Below the pieces are notes generated by a model. The model was given only the letters and a program-made list of their open reading frames with translations, was not told the DNA's origin and made no database searches. DNA of 15,094 bases from a candidate division WWE3 bacterium UBA1397 (GTDB taxonomy: Bacteria > Patescibacteriota > WWE3 > UBA101185 > UBA10185): NCBI GenBank assembly GCA_002305205.1, contig DBQJ01000001.1:2009-17102 (forward strand). Reading direction: 5' to 3'. The translations under genes and the position numbers were made by a program. This document shows positions 1-7,623 of this stretch, piece by piece (within the stretch, counting starts at the first letter, position 1; each line of letters begins with the position of its first letter).

Positions 1-2109
1 TTTATTAACAAATATCATTATTTCACTTATAGCTGTGTTCATCTTTAAATCTTCAAGCATTGAAGTAATTTTCTTAAGCATTTGATGAAATGCTTTATTT
101 ATTTCGTCATCCTGTTTTTTATCAGACACCTTATCTTTCATATTAAATATCGTGGACAGTAATTTTGCAGTTGCCTTTACACAGTTCAAATTCCATGGGT
201 AAGTATCTTCATAAGGACCTAAAAAACAAATTGCCATTCTTAGGGCATCAGCTCCATATTCATCAATAATTTGTATTGGTTCCACAGTATTGCCTCTTGA
301 CTTAGACATTTTCTTTCCATCAGGACCTAAAAGAAGACCCCCGTTTATTCTCCAGGAATAAGGTTCCGGAGTAGGAACACATTTTTGATCATATAAAAAT
401 TGATGCCAGAATCTGGAGTATAGAAGATGGAGAGTGGTATGTTCAGCTCCGCCAAAATACTTATCAACAGGCAGCCAATATTTAAGTTTATCCAAATCGG
501 CGATACTGTTATCATTTTTTGGATCACAATATCTTATGTAGTACCAGCTTGATCCCGCCCAATTAGGCATTGTGTTAGTTTCTCTTTTAGCTGTATTGCC
601 TTTCTTATCTTTGGTATTTGCCCATTCAACATTATTCTCCAGAGGGGAAAGACCGTCCTCTGTGGGATTAAAATCATTTATTTCAGGAAGAATCAAGGGA
701 AGATATTTGTTTACCTCCTCGGAATTATCAGGATCGCACACCATTTCTACAGTATTATTATTTGTATGGATCATAGGTATTGGTTCTCCCCAGTATCTTT
801 GTCGGGAAAAAACCCAATCCCTTAATTTGTATGTAGTAAATCTTTCTCCCCATCCTTTTTCCTCAAGATAAGAAATAATTTTATTTATAGCATCATTAAC
901 TGAAAGACCGTTTAAGAAATCAGAATTAATCATTACACCATCTCCCTCTTCTACTTGATTCTCATTTATGATTTCGGAAGTATCTTTGTTGTTTCCAACT
1001 ACTACTCTTATTACAGGAAGATTGTATTTTTTTGCAAAGAGAAAATCTCTTACATCTGATCCGGGAACTCCTACTACAGCACCGGTACCTACATTACCTA
1101 ATACATAATCGGAAATAAAGATAGGTATTTTTGAATTATTTAATCTATTTAGAGCATAGCTTCCGGTAAATACACCTGTTTTATCCTTGTTATCAGATAT
1201 TCTTTCTAAATCACTTTTATTCTTTGTTTTTTCTACATAAGAAAACACAGCCTTCTTATTTTCAGGGGTAGTTATTTTAGAAACTAATTCATGTTCAGGT
1301 GCTAGAACTATAAAAGTAGCACCAAAGTTAGTATCAGGCCTCGTAGTAAAAACAGTTACATGTTCTTTCTTATCTGTTCCCGGTGTTTCAATTTCATATG
1401 TAATTTTCGCACCCTCGCTTTTTCCTATCCAATTTTTTTGAGCATTTTTTATTGATTCCGGAAAGTCAACATTATCAAGTCCTGATATTAATCTTTCCGC
1501 ATATCTAGGTATTTTTAGAACCCACTGCTTTAGCATTCTCTTTTCAACAGAGCAGCCCCCTCTTTCTGATATTTTATAACCTTCTTTATTTGTTAGTACT
1601 TCCTCATCAGCCAGCACGGTTTTTAATTCCGGACACCACCAAACAGGCATCTCTTTATACTCAGCTAAACCTGCTTTATAAAATTTTAAGAATATCCATT
1701 GAGTCCATTTATAATATTTAGGATCGGTTGTATTTATTTCCCTTTCCGTATCAATACTGTATCCAACTCTATATATTGATTTTCTATACTCGTTAATAAT
1801 TTCTTTTGTAGTAACTGCAGGATTAATACCCGTTTGTACTGCATAATTTTCTGCAGGAAGCCCAAATGCATCCCACCCCATAGGGAACATGATATTAAAA
1901 CCTTTGGATCTTAGAAAACGAGAATATATATCGGGAAGTGTAAATCTCATGAGATGACCTGCATGAAGTGCTTTTCCTGAAGGGTAGGGGAATTCAGCCA
2001 GTATGTATTTTTTCGGTTTTGGTGAAAAATCTTCAGCTTTATATAGGTTAACCCCATACCATTTAGAAGACCATTTATTCTCTATTTCCTTATGGTTATA
2101 AGAACCCAT
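1..2109 (-). CDS. leuS: Leucyl-tRNA synthetase, C-terminus cut by window edge
   Basis: Cytosolic class I aminoacyl-tRNA synthetase that charges tRNA-Leu with leucine. 703 codons are open from the ATG at 2109 to base 1; by family length about 100 or more C-terminal residues, including the tRNA-binding end, lie outside. The HIGH motif appears as HAGH (residues 49-52) after FPYPSGKAL, with the two-residue spacing of Bacillus-type LeuRS. GWDAFGLPAEN follows near residue 78. The editing domain shows TTRPDT near residue 250 and VGVPGSDVRDF near 346-356, where most bacteria have VPGHD or VPAHD; the Asp (about 352) is kept. KMSKS is intact near residue 600. No frameshift is visible. It is transcribed divergently from rpmG, and the ATG lies 6 nt after a TAATAT box, so the mRNA is probably leaderless. 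Identity is certain by motif. Confidence 0.96.
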   Translation of the reverse strand, partial: MGSYNHKEIENKWSSKWYGVNLYKAEDFSPKPKKYILAEFPYPSGKALHAGHLMRFTLPDIYSRFLRSKGFNIMFPMGWDAFGLPAENYAVQTGINPAVTTKEIINEYRKSIYRVGYSIDTEREINTTDPKYYKWTQWIFLKFYKAGLAEYKEMPVWWCPELKTVLADEEVLTNKEGYKISERGGCSVEKRMLKQWVLKIPRYAERLISGLDNVDFPESIKNAQKNWIGKSEGAKITYEIETPGTDKKEHVTVFTTRPDTNFGATFIVLAPEHELVSKITTPENKKAVFSYVEKTKNKSDLERISDNKDKTGVFTGSYALNRLNNSKIPIFISDYVLGNVGTGAVVGVPGSDVRDFLFAKKYNLPVIRVVVGNNKDTSEIINENQVEEGDGVMINSDFLNGLSVNDAINKIISYLEEKGWGERFTTYKLRDWVFSRQRYWGEPIPMIHTNNNTVEMVCDPDNSEEVNKYLPLILPEINDFNPTEDGLSPLENNVEWANTKDKKGNTAKRETNTMPNWAGSSWYYIRYCDPKNDNSIADLDKLKYWLPVDKYFGGAEHTTLHLLYSRFWHQFLYDQKCVPTPEPYSWRINGGLLLGPDGKKMSKSRGNTVEPIQIIDEYGADALRMAICFLGPYEDTYPWNLNCVKATAKLLSTIFNMKDKVSDKKQDDEINKAFHQMLKKITSMLEDLKMNTAISEIMIFVNK

Positions 2110-2115
2110 GAGGGT

Positions 2116-2144
2116 ATATTACATCAAAATACCGCGGTTGATAA
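2116..2144 (-). promoter_or_regulatory. Predicted leuS promoter, leaderless geometry
   Basis: Reading the minus strand: TTATCA at 2144-2139 as a -35-like element, a 17-nt spacer, and TAATAT at 2121-2116 as the -10. Six nt (ACCCTC) separate the -10 from the ATG at 2109, which puts the expected transcription start at or next to the A of the start codon. There is no Shine-Dalgarno sequence. Confidence 0.55.
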
Positions 2145-2161
2145 TACGGAAAGACACTCTC

Positions 2162-2190
2162 TTGCGTAGCTTAATATAATAAAGTAGAAT
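2162..2190 (+). promoter_or_regulatory. Predicted rpmG promoter
   Basis: TTGCGT at 2162-2167, 17-nt spacer, TAGAAT at 2185-2190, then 6 nt to the ATG at 2197: leaderless geometry. A second, consensus TATAAT lies at 2175-2180; if that one is used, the leader would be about 10 nt, still without a Shine-Dalgarno sequence. Confidence 0.5.
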
Positions 2191-2196
2191 CCCCGT

Positions 2197-2373
2197 ATGG
2201 CTAAAAAGAAAGGCAATAGAATATTGATATTAATGGAATGTACCGAAACAGGTATGCGTTCCTATATTACACAAAAAAGCAAGGTAAACACCTCTGAGAA
2301 GGTGCAGTTAAAGAAATATAACCCAAAGCTCAGAAAACATACACTTCACAAAGAGATACAGAAATTGAAGTAA
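2197..2373 (+). CDS. rpmG: 50S ribosomal protein L33
   Basis: A 58-residue basic protein beginning MAKKKGNRILI, with the L33 signatures CTETG (residues 15-19) and KKYNPKLRKHTLHKEIQK in the C-terminal half. It is a small structural protein of the large ribosomal subunit, near the exit-site region. Only one Cys is present, so this is the zinc-free (C-minus) form; zinc-binding L33 has two CxxC pairs. The length is at the upper end of normal (about 49-58). It stands alone between divergent leuS and convergent relA, and no L33-partner ribosomal gene is adjacent. The ATG is fixed by the conserved N-terminus and sits 6 nt after a TAGAAT box without a Shine-Dalgarno sequence. Confidence 0.95.
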   Translation: MAKKKGNRILILMECTETGMRSYITQKSKVNTSEKVQLKKYNPKLRKHTLHKEIQKLK

Positions 2374-2394
2374 TACTAAGTATATAGTGTAAAT

Positions 2395-3777
2395 TTATTT
2401 GTTTGCTTTTCTTATTTCATCCCTAGCTTTTCTTGTTTTTACCAGATCCAAAAACTTAATGCTTGGTATATCTTTGTTTTTGCTTGTCTTTATTTCCACA
2501 ACATTTCCATTTTCTAATATATGGTCTAGTGGTTTATATATACCATTTACATTGCCTCCTATGGCACTATTACCTAAGTCTTTATGTATAGAATAAGCAA
2601 AATCTAGAAGATTAGAACCAATAGGCAGTCTCTTTATATCTCCCTTTGGAGTGTATACATAAACATACTTGGAGAATTGTGTGATGTTAATATTCTCTTT
2701 ATTTAGGGAGTAGCTTATTTCTCTCAATAAATTAGGATTATTTGAAAGATCTTTTTTAACTGTACTTCCTATTTTATATACAGCATGACTTGCTTGTCCG
2801 TATTCATTTTCTTCGTGCATTTCAAATGTACGTATTTGGATTTCTAGTATTAAATTTTTGGATACCGAATATGAGCTTTGAAGGGACATATATCCATTTG
2901 GTTTCGGATTGGAGATATAATCATTTCTTGTTTCGGGAATAACATCCCACATATTGCATATTATCTCTTCAGTTTTATAACATTCGGGGATTGTACTTAC
3001 TAAAATCCTAAGGCCGGCAAAATCAAATATACTCTTCAAGTCATCCGTTCTTTTAATAGAGCCTTTCTCGAAATATTTTTTTACTTTTGCATATGTTGAA
3101 TATATACCCTTAGTACGATATTCAATTTGAGCATGGATTCCGTTTTCTTCTAAAATACCTGATAAAAATTCTTTTATTTCTTCCAGCTGCATATTTACTC
3201 TTGGGTAGTTTTTATCAATGTAGCTTTGTATTTTAAAGTAGTCTCTTGGATTTAAAATCTTCATTGCCCCGTCTTCTAAAATACGGACAAATTTATGAAT
3301 GCCAAGTATTTTGCATATCGGAGAATATATGTATAAAGCTCTTCTTGCTATGTTTTGTGAATTTTCCTTGGGTAAATTATGCGCTGAAGTAATATTATCG
3401 GTTTTGTCCGCAAGACGAATAAGAAGAGTCTTAGGATTCTTGGCCAGATTCAGATAAGTTTGTATAACCAGTGATTCATCAACATTTTCAGCATTTATAT
3501 TGCTAAAATTATCTTCAGACAGTATTTTATAATCCGATACAATATCATATATTTCTTTATTGAATAATTCTTCTATATCCGGCTTGGGTGAGAAGTCTAA
3601 AATATGATGAAGATAAGCTGCAGCAAGAGTATTTTTATCCTGTATACCTACTTGAAGAAGAAGTTTAACTACCCTTCTTGAATGTTCTAAATACGTATCT
3701 CCCGATTTTCTTATATTATCTCGGTAAATTTCTTTAGATAAGTATTCAGCTTTTTTAACTAGCTCATCATTGGACAT
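2395..3777 (-). CDS. RelA/SpoT-family (p)ppGpp synthetase with degenerate HD domain
   Basis: RSH-family protein of 460 residues with HD-like (about 20-150), synthetase (about 195-345) and TGS (about 370-432) domains. The usual C-terminal helical, zinc-finger and ACT regions of long RSH proteins (about 700-750 residues) are absent. The synthetase keeps R221, K223, S227, K231, the Asp of FDFAGLRI (252), NGYMSL (294-299) and EIQIRT (E312), so pppGpp synthesis from GTP/GDP and ATP looks possible, although the SLH His is Gln300 and the RxKD/ExDD discriminator reads TRND. In the hydrolase domain H32, D124 and N128 remain, but the HD pair is HH (57-58) and the catalytic ED is DF (61-62), so hydrolysis is probably lost. 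It lies 37 bp downstream of tgt with its own TATAAT. Family assignment is firm; direction of activity is inferred. Confidence 0.92.
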   Translation of the reverse strand: MSNDELVKKAEYLSKEIYRDNIRKSGDTYLEHSRRVVKLLLQVGIQDKNTLAAAYLHHILDFSPKPDIEELFNKEIYDIVSDYKILSEDNFSNINAENVDESLVIQTYLNLAKNPKTLLIRLADKTDNITSAHNLPKENSQNIARRALYIYSPICKILGIHKFVRILEDGAMKILNPRDYFKIQSYIDKNYPRVNMQLEEIKEFLSGILEENGIHAQIEYRTKGIYSTYAKVKKYFEKGSIKRTDDLKSIFDFAGLRILVSTIPECYKTEEIICNMWDVIPETRNDYISNPKPNGYMSLQSSYSVSKNLILEIQIRTFEMHEENEYGQASHAVYKIGSTVKKDLSNNPNLLREISYSLNKENINITQFSKYVYVYTPKGDIKRLPIGSNLLDFAYSIHKDLGNSAIGGNVNGIYKPLDHILENGNVVEIKTSKNKDIPSIKFLDLVKTRKARDEIRKANK

Positions 3778-3800
3778 TTTATAAGTGGAGATCTATTTCC

Positions 3801-3806
3801 ATTATA
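3801..3806 (-). promoter_or_regulatory. Possible -10 box for the RSH gene
   Basis: A consensus TATAAT on the minus strand lies in the 37-bp gap between tgt and the RSH gene, 23 nt before the ATG at 3777. It would give a leader of about 17 nt. No convincing -35 and no Shine-Dalgarno sequence are seen, so read-through from tgt is an alternative. This start does not follow the 6-nt leaderless spacing seen at other genes here. Confidence 0.4.
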
Positions 3807-3814
3807 ACTTAGTT

Positions 3815-4867
3815 TTAAGATATCTTCAGTTGTTTTAATTTAATCATAAGATCTGAATAAAATCTTAGATTATGTATAGTAGCTAATCTTATTGCTAATG
3901 GATCTTTGTTTTTGAATAGATTATAAAGAAAATATCGGGAATAGTTTTTACATGTGTGGCATCCGCAGTTATTAGATATTGGTTTGGTATCATTTTTATA
4001 TTTCCAGTTGCTTATATGAATATATTCGTAGGAACTGTTTTTAAACACATATAATCTTTGATGTCTGGCATCTCTTGTAGGGAGTACACAGTCGAACATA
4101 TTGTACCCATAACCAAAGCATTTTTTAATATCCTCAGGTTTTCCTACACCCATAGCATATTTAGGTTTATTGTCCGGTATTAGTTCTGCAGTATATTTAA
4201 CTATTGAGGATAAAAATATTCTATTTTTGTCTACCGGCCAGCCTCCATAGGCATATCCGTCAAACCCAATTCCTATTAGTGCATCCGCACATTTTTTTCT
4301 TAAATCTTTGAAATTACCACCCTGAATTATTGAGAAAAGAAGAGGTTTATTTTTTAAATTTTTCGTGTATTTATTAAAGAAATATTTACATTCCGAAGCC
4401 CAGTTAACTGTCCTTTCTACTGATTCTGTTTGTTTATCTTTGCTTTCTTCGGGGTTAGTGCAGTCATCAAGACACATTACAATATCACTTTTTAAATCTA
4501 TTTGAGTCTTAATGCATTTTTCCGGAGTTAGATAGATTTCTTTTTGCCCATTTGAAGATTTAAAATGTATTCCTCCGGAATCAATTTTTCCCATTTTATT
4601 ATTTCTTCTGACTAAGGACATAGCCTGAAAACCCCCTGAATCGGTAATAATAATACCGGATATACCCGAATATTTATGTATACCCCCAACCTTATTAACA
4701 GTACCGATGTTATTACCGGAAAGAAGATGGTATGTATTTATTACTACATTGGAAATATTTTCATTCTTTAAATCATCGGGAGAGACACCTTTAATACAGC
4801 CGTAAGTGGCATCGGGAAAGAAAGCAGGCAGTTCTATTTTCTTATTATTTATAACCAATTTATCCAT
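3815..4867 (-). CDS. tgt: tRNA-guanine transglycosylase, variant substrate loop
   Basis: Exchanges G34 of GUN-anticodon tRNAs for a 7-deazaguanine base, the first committed tRNA step towards queuosine. 350 residues. Seen: TDSGGFQAMSL with the general acid/base Asp (D76), the substrate-binding Asp of LDDC, FSIIQGG, MGVGKPEDI, FDCVLPTR with the nucleophile Asp (D259), and the zinc site C301-x-C303-xx-C306 with H332 in the ATIHNLRFY segment. The loop that reads GGLAVGE in the Zymomonas enzyme is GGWPVDK here (residues 208-214), removing the Glu that contacts the aminomethyl group of preQ1. The protein ends soon after the zinc domain, without the usual C-terminal tail of about 30 residues. I chose ATG 4867 over an in-frame TTG at 4891 because it sits 6 nt after a -10 and the TTG extension adds nothing conserved. 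No other queuosine gene is in the window. Confidence 0.93.
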   Translation of the reverse strand: MDKLVINNKKIELPAFFPDATYGCIKGVSPDDLKNENISNVVINTYHLLSGNNIGTVNKVGGIHKYSGISGIIITDSGGFQAMSLVRRNNKMGKIDSGGIHFKSSNGQKEIYLTPEKCIKTQIDLKSDIVMCLDDCTNPEESKDKQTESVERTVNWASECKYFFNKYTKNLKNKPLLFSIIQGGNFKDLRKKCADALIGIGFDGYAYGGWPVDKNRIFLSSIVKYTAELIPDNKPKYAMGVGKPEDIKKCFGYGYNMFDCVLPTRDARHQRLYVFKNSSYEYIHISNWKYKNDTKPISNNCGCHTCKNYSRYFLYNLFKNKDPLAIRLATIHNLRFYSDLMIKLKQLKIS

Positions 4868-4872
4868 ATTTG

Positions 4873-4881
4873 TGGTATACT
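4873..4881 (+). promoter_or_regulatory. Predicted extended -10 promoter of the rsmI operon
   Basis: TGGTATACT is a TGn-extended -10 (hexamer TATACT at 4876-4881). Ten nt separate it from the rsmI ATG at 4892, so the leader would be only about 4 nt. The extended -10 may compensate for the lack of a clear -35. Confidence 0.5.
4874..4879 (-). promoter_or_regulatory. Predicted tgt -10 box, shared with rsmI
   Basis: On the minus strand TATACC lies 6 nt (ACAAAT) before the ATG at 4867, which is leaderless geometry. It overlaps the plus-strand -10 of rsmI on the palindromic core GTATAC (4875-4880). No -35 is apparent. Confidence 0.45.
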
Positions 4882-4891
4882 TACAGGTCAA

Positions 4892-5572
4892 ATGGCCATT
4901 GGAACACTATACATTATATCAACCCCTATAGGAAACCTTGCGGACGTAACTCTCCGTGCATTAGAAGTTCTAAAAAATGTATCTGTAATATTATCAGAGG
5001 ATACAAGAGAGACAGATAAAATGCTTAAAAGATACGGGATGAATAAGAAACAAATATCCTACAGAGATCAAAATCATGAAAGTATATTTCCGTATATATT
5101 AAATGAACTGGAAAAGGGAAATGATATTGCTATAGTAACAGACAGCGGAACTCCTCTAATCTCGGATCCGGGATTTAAATTAGTCAGAGATCTAATTGGT
5201 AAAAATATGAATGTCATATCTATTCCGGGCCCTTCGGCTGTAACCGCATCTTTAGTAGTTTCAGGCTTGCCTACTGATAAATTTTCATTTTTAGGATTTC
5301 TCCCTAAGTCTGAAGGACAAATAGCCAGGATATTAAATGATTACGGTAAATTGGATTCAACACTAATCATCTACGAATCCCCCTTTGGAGTAAAAAAGCT
5401 GTTAAATATTATTAAAAATACTCTGGGAAATAGGAAAATATGTGTAGTGAATGAGATAACTAAAGTGCATGAAAAGATTTTCAGAGGGTATTTAGATGAA
5501 GTAACGGTAAATATAAAAGATATTAAGCTAAAGGGAGAATTTGTTATTCTTATAGCAAAGGAGGGGTATTAG
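4892..5572 (+). CDS. rsmI: 16S rRNA (cytidine1402-2'-O)-methyltransferase RsmI
   Basis: SAM-dependent methyltransferase of the tetrapyrrole-methylase fold that adds the 2'-O-methyl of C1402 in the decoding centre of 16S rRNA. 226 residues; E. coli RsmI is longer (286) because of a C-terminal extension missing here. Family signatures in order: LYIISTPIGNLADVTLRAL (6-24), SEDTRET (35-41), VTDSGTPLISDPG (82-94), IPGPSAVTASLVVSGLP (111-127), FLGFLPKS (133-140), IYESP, and a C-terminal GEFVILIA. Its ATG is 24 bp from the divergent tgt start. It is first in an apparent operon: the TAG at 5570-5572 is 2 nt from the next ATG. Confidence 0.95.
   Translation: MAIGTLYIISTPIGNLADVTLRALEVLKNVSVILSEDTRETDKMLKRYGMNKKQISYRDQNHESIFPYILNELEKGNDIAIVTDSGTPLISDPGFKLVRDLIGKNMNVISIPGPSAVTASLVVSGLPTDKFSFLGFLPKSEGQIARILNDYGKLDSTLIIYESPFGVKKLLNIIKNTLGNRKICVVNEITKVHEKIFRGYLDEVTVNIKDIKLKGEFVILIAKEGY
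5557..5564 (+). promoter_or_regulatory. Strong Shine-Dalgarno sequence before the HelD-like gene
   Basis: AAAGGAGG, essentially the full anti-SD complement, lies inside the last codons of rsmI, 10 nt before the ATG at 5575. It fixes that start and shows that Shine-Dalgarno initiation is used for internal cistrons here. Confidence 0.8.
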
Positions 5573-5574
5573 TA

Positions 5575-7617
5575 ATGAACGAAGATATTAAAAAGCAAGA
5601 GGATGCACATCTTAAAGAAATTATTGAACGTATTTCTCACAGTCGTAAGAAAGCTCAAAAAGAACTGGAAATAATTGGTAAAGAGAATCTGAACAAACTG
5701 ATTGATATAAGGGAGAATGAAACAGGTTCGGATTTCGAGTATTTTATATATCAGCTGGGAGAGAAAAATGATATTAACTTGAAAGACAAATTTGCCAGAA
5801 TGGAAGAACTTTTATTCTCCGAGAAAGAACCGTACTTTGCCCGTATAGATCTACGCAGTATAAAAAATAATGATAAAAGAATATCTAGTTACTACATAGG
5901 GAAATTCGGATATACGGATAAGGAACCTTTAGTAATTGATTGGAGGGCTAAGATATCGTCCGTTTATTACAGGTACAGATACCCCCAAAATAATATATAT
6001 TACGATACGCCAAAAGGAAGGGAATTCAGGGATTTAGTTCTAAAAAGAACTTACGAGATAGAAAATAGTATTTTATACAAATATTACAATAATGATATTC
6101 AACTAGATGAGAGTGCTGTTGTTGCCGATAAGATAGCAAAGAGAACAGGTGGGGTGTTGGAAGATATAGTATCAACTATTCAGTTATCCCAGCTGGATAT
6201 AATAGAATCAGATCCCAGACAAGTATGTATAGTCCAGGGGTGTGTAGGAAGCGGAAAGAGCACAGTAGCAATACATAAGTTAGCTCATATATTTTTTAAT
6301 TATCCGAATATTATAAGATCTTCACGTACTATTTTACTGGCTAAAAACCAAATACTTGCCGGTTATCTATCAACTTTATTTCCTAAACTGGGAATATTTG
6401 ATCTCAATTTTAAAACCCTAAGAGATTTGGTATATAACGTAGTGTTTAGAGAAGAATTGGGTTTGGATATTGATTTAGCAAAGGGAGAATATACGGGCTC
6501 GTTTGATTTAGAAAATATTAAAGATCTTCATAATAGAGTAGATAAAATACATCAAGATATAGAGGATAAAATTGAGAAATTATTTAATAATTCAGAATAT
6601 ATTACATTTAAAAGTAACAAATATTCCAGGAGTATGACTCCCTATGAAAACATATCAGAGATACTTACGGATTTAGAAGAAGAATTGGCATCTGAAAAGT
6701 CATATATGAAGAAGAACCCTAATTCACAACGTTTATTACTATTCAAAGAAAATATAAAGGCATTGAGAAAACTGATAGATAAACTAAATAAACTAAGAAA
6801 TGAAATTAAGGATAAGGTATTGGAAAAAGAAACGGAATACTACGGTGTTCATAAAAATAACAAGTTAACTTACTGTGATTTACTAATATACCTTTATCTT
6901 TATATGGAGATAATAGGTTTACGAAGTTTTTTAAAATATGAGTATTGTGTTGTAGATGAAGCTCAGGATTTTTCCCTGCTTGAGTATTTAGTTGTGAGCA
7001 AATTGGTTATTAGAGGGAGATTTGCTGTATTTGGGGATCTTAATCAAATAATGGAGAAGGATGGAATAAAAAATTGGGCTGATTTAGAAAAGGTTATACT
7101 GGAAGCAAAGAAAGCTAGTGTATTTGAGTTAGACACTAATTACAGGAGTACGAAGGATATTATAAATATAGCAAGAAAGATAATGGAACCTTATACTAAG
7201 AAATATCTTCCTAAATCTATTAATAGAAACGGAAGTGAACCAAAGATTGTTAAATTTAATCAAAGAAAACAATTGATTGAATATTTTACAAACGTTATTT
7301 CACAGGATCTTAATCAGATGAATAAAAGCATAGGGATAATATGTATGGATTCAAAGTACATTGATGTTTTGAAAGATATATTAAAAAGTATTAATTCAAA
7401 GCAAGAAATAAAAATATTAAACGAAGACAATAAAATTAGATATACACCTGTGGGTGTTTATCTGTCCGATGTTCAAAATTGTAAAGGACTTGAGTTTTCA
7501 AAGGTATATATACTTGGTTTAAATATTGACAAGATAGATAATGAGGAAGATGCTAGGAAATCTTTTGTAGCGGTAACAAGGGCGATGAACGATTTAGTAA
7601 TTCTTGGAGTAAAATAA
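5575..7617 (+). CDS. helD: HelD-like UvrD-superfamily helicase (RNA polymerase recycling factor)
   Basis: Superfamily 1 ATPase. HelD binds RNA polymerase and uses ATP to release it from DNA or stalled complexes. 680 residues (B. subtilis HelD is 774). The charged N-terminal helix (about 1-45) fits the coiled-coil arm that enters the polymerase secondary channel. HelD-specific signatures are YYIGKFGYTD followed by PLVIDWRAKISSVYY (106-132) and LEDIVSTIQ before the P-loop (195-203). Helicase motifs: Walker A GCVGSGKS (222-229), Walker B VVDEAQD (459-465), VFGDLNQ (485-491), NYRST (522-526), VQNCKGLEF (633-641) and FVAVTRA (664-670). A charged, helical insert lies between motifs Ia and II (about 310-425). 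Start fixed by a strong Shine-Dalgarno sequence. UvrD, PcrA or RecB-type proteins lack the DWRA block. The HelD family is confident; function in this organism is inferred. Confidence 0.88.
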   Translation: MNEDIKKQEDAHLKEIIERISHSRKKAQKELEIIGKENLNKLIDIRENETGSDFEYFIYQLGEKNDINLKDKFARMEELLFSEKEPYFARIDLRSIKNNDKRISSYYIGKFGYTDKEPLVIDWRAKISSVYYRYRYPQNNIYYDTPKGREFRDLVLKRTYEIENSILYKYYNNDIQLDESAVVADKIAKRTGGVLEDIVSTIQLSQLDIIESDPRQVCIVQGCVGSGKSTVAIHKLAHIFFNYPNIIRSSRTILLAKNQILAGYLSTLFPKLGIFDLNFKTLRDLVYNVVFREELGLDIDLAKGEYTGSFDLENIKDLHNRVDKIHQDIEDKIEKLFNNSEYITFKSNKYSRSMTPYENISEILTDLEEELASEKSYMKKNPNSQRLLLFKENIKALRKLIDKLNKLRNEIKDKVLEKETEYYGVHKNNKLTYCDLLIYLYLYMEIIGLRSFLKYEYCVVDEAQDFSLLEYLVVSKLVIRGRFAVFGDLNQIMEKDGIKNWADLEKVILEAKKASVFELDTNYRSTKDIINIARKIMEPYTKKYLPKSINRNGSEPKIVKFNQRKQLIEYFTNVISQDLNQMNKSIGIICMDSKYIDVLKDILKSINSKQEIKILNEDNKIRYTPVGVYLSDVQNCKGLEFSKVYILGLNIDKIDNEEDARKSFVAVTRAMNDLVILGVK

Positions 7618-7623
7618 AGATAA

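Noticed and set aside
345..871. Two ORFs at 345-527 (-) and 572-871 (+)
   Set aside because: Both are alternative-frame shadows of leuS, which is continuous and full of family motifs.
2374..2394. Terminator between convergent rpmG and the RSH gene
   Set aside because: The 21-bp AT-rich gap shows only a 4-bp inverted repeat.
4868..4891. TTG start for tgt adding eight residues
   Set aside because: The extension is not conserved-looking, and ATG 4867 has the 6-nt -10 spacing seen at the other first genes.
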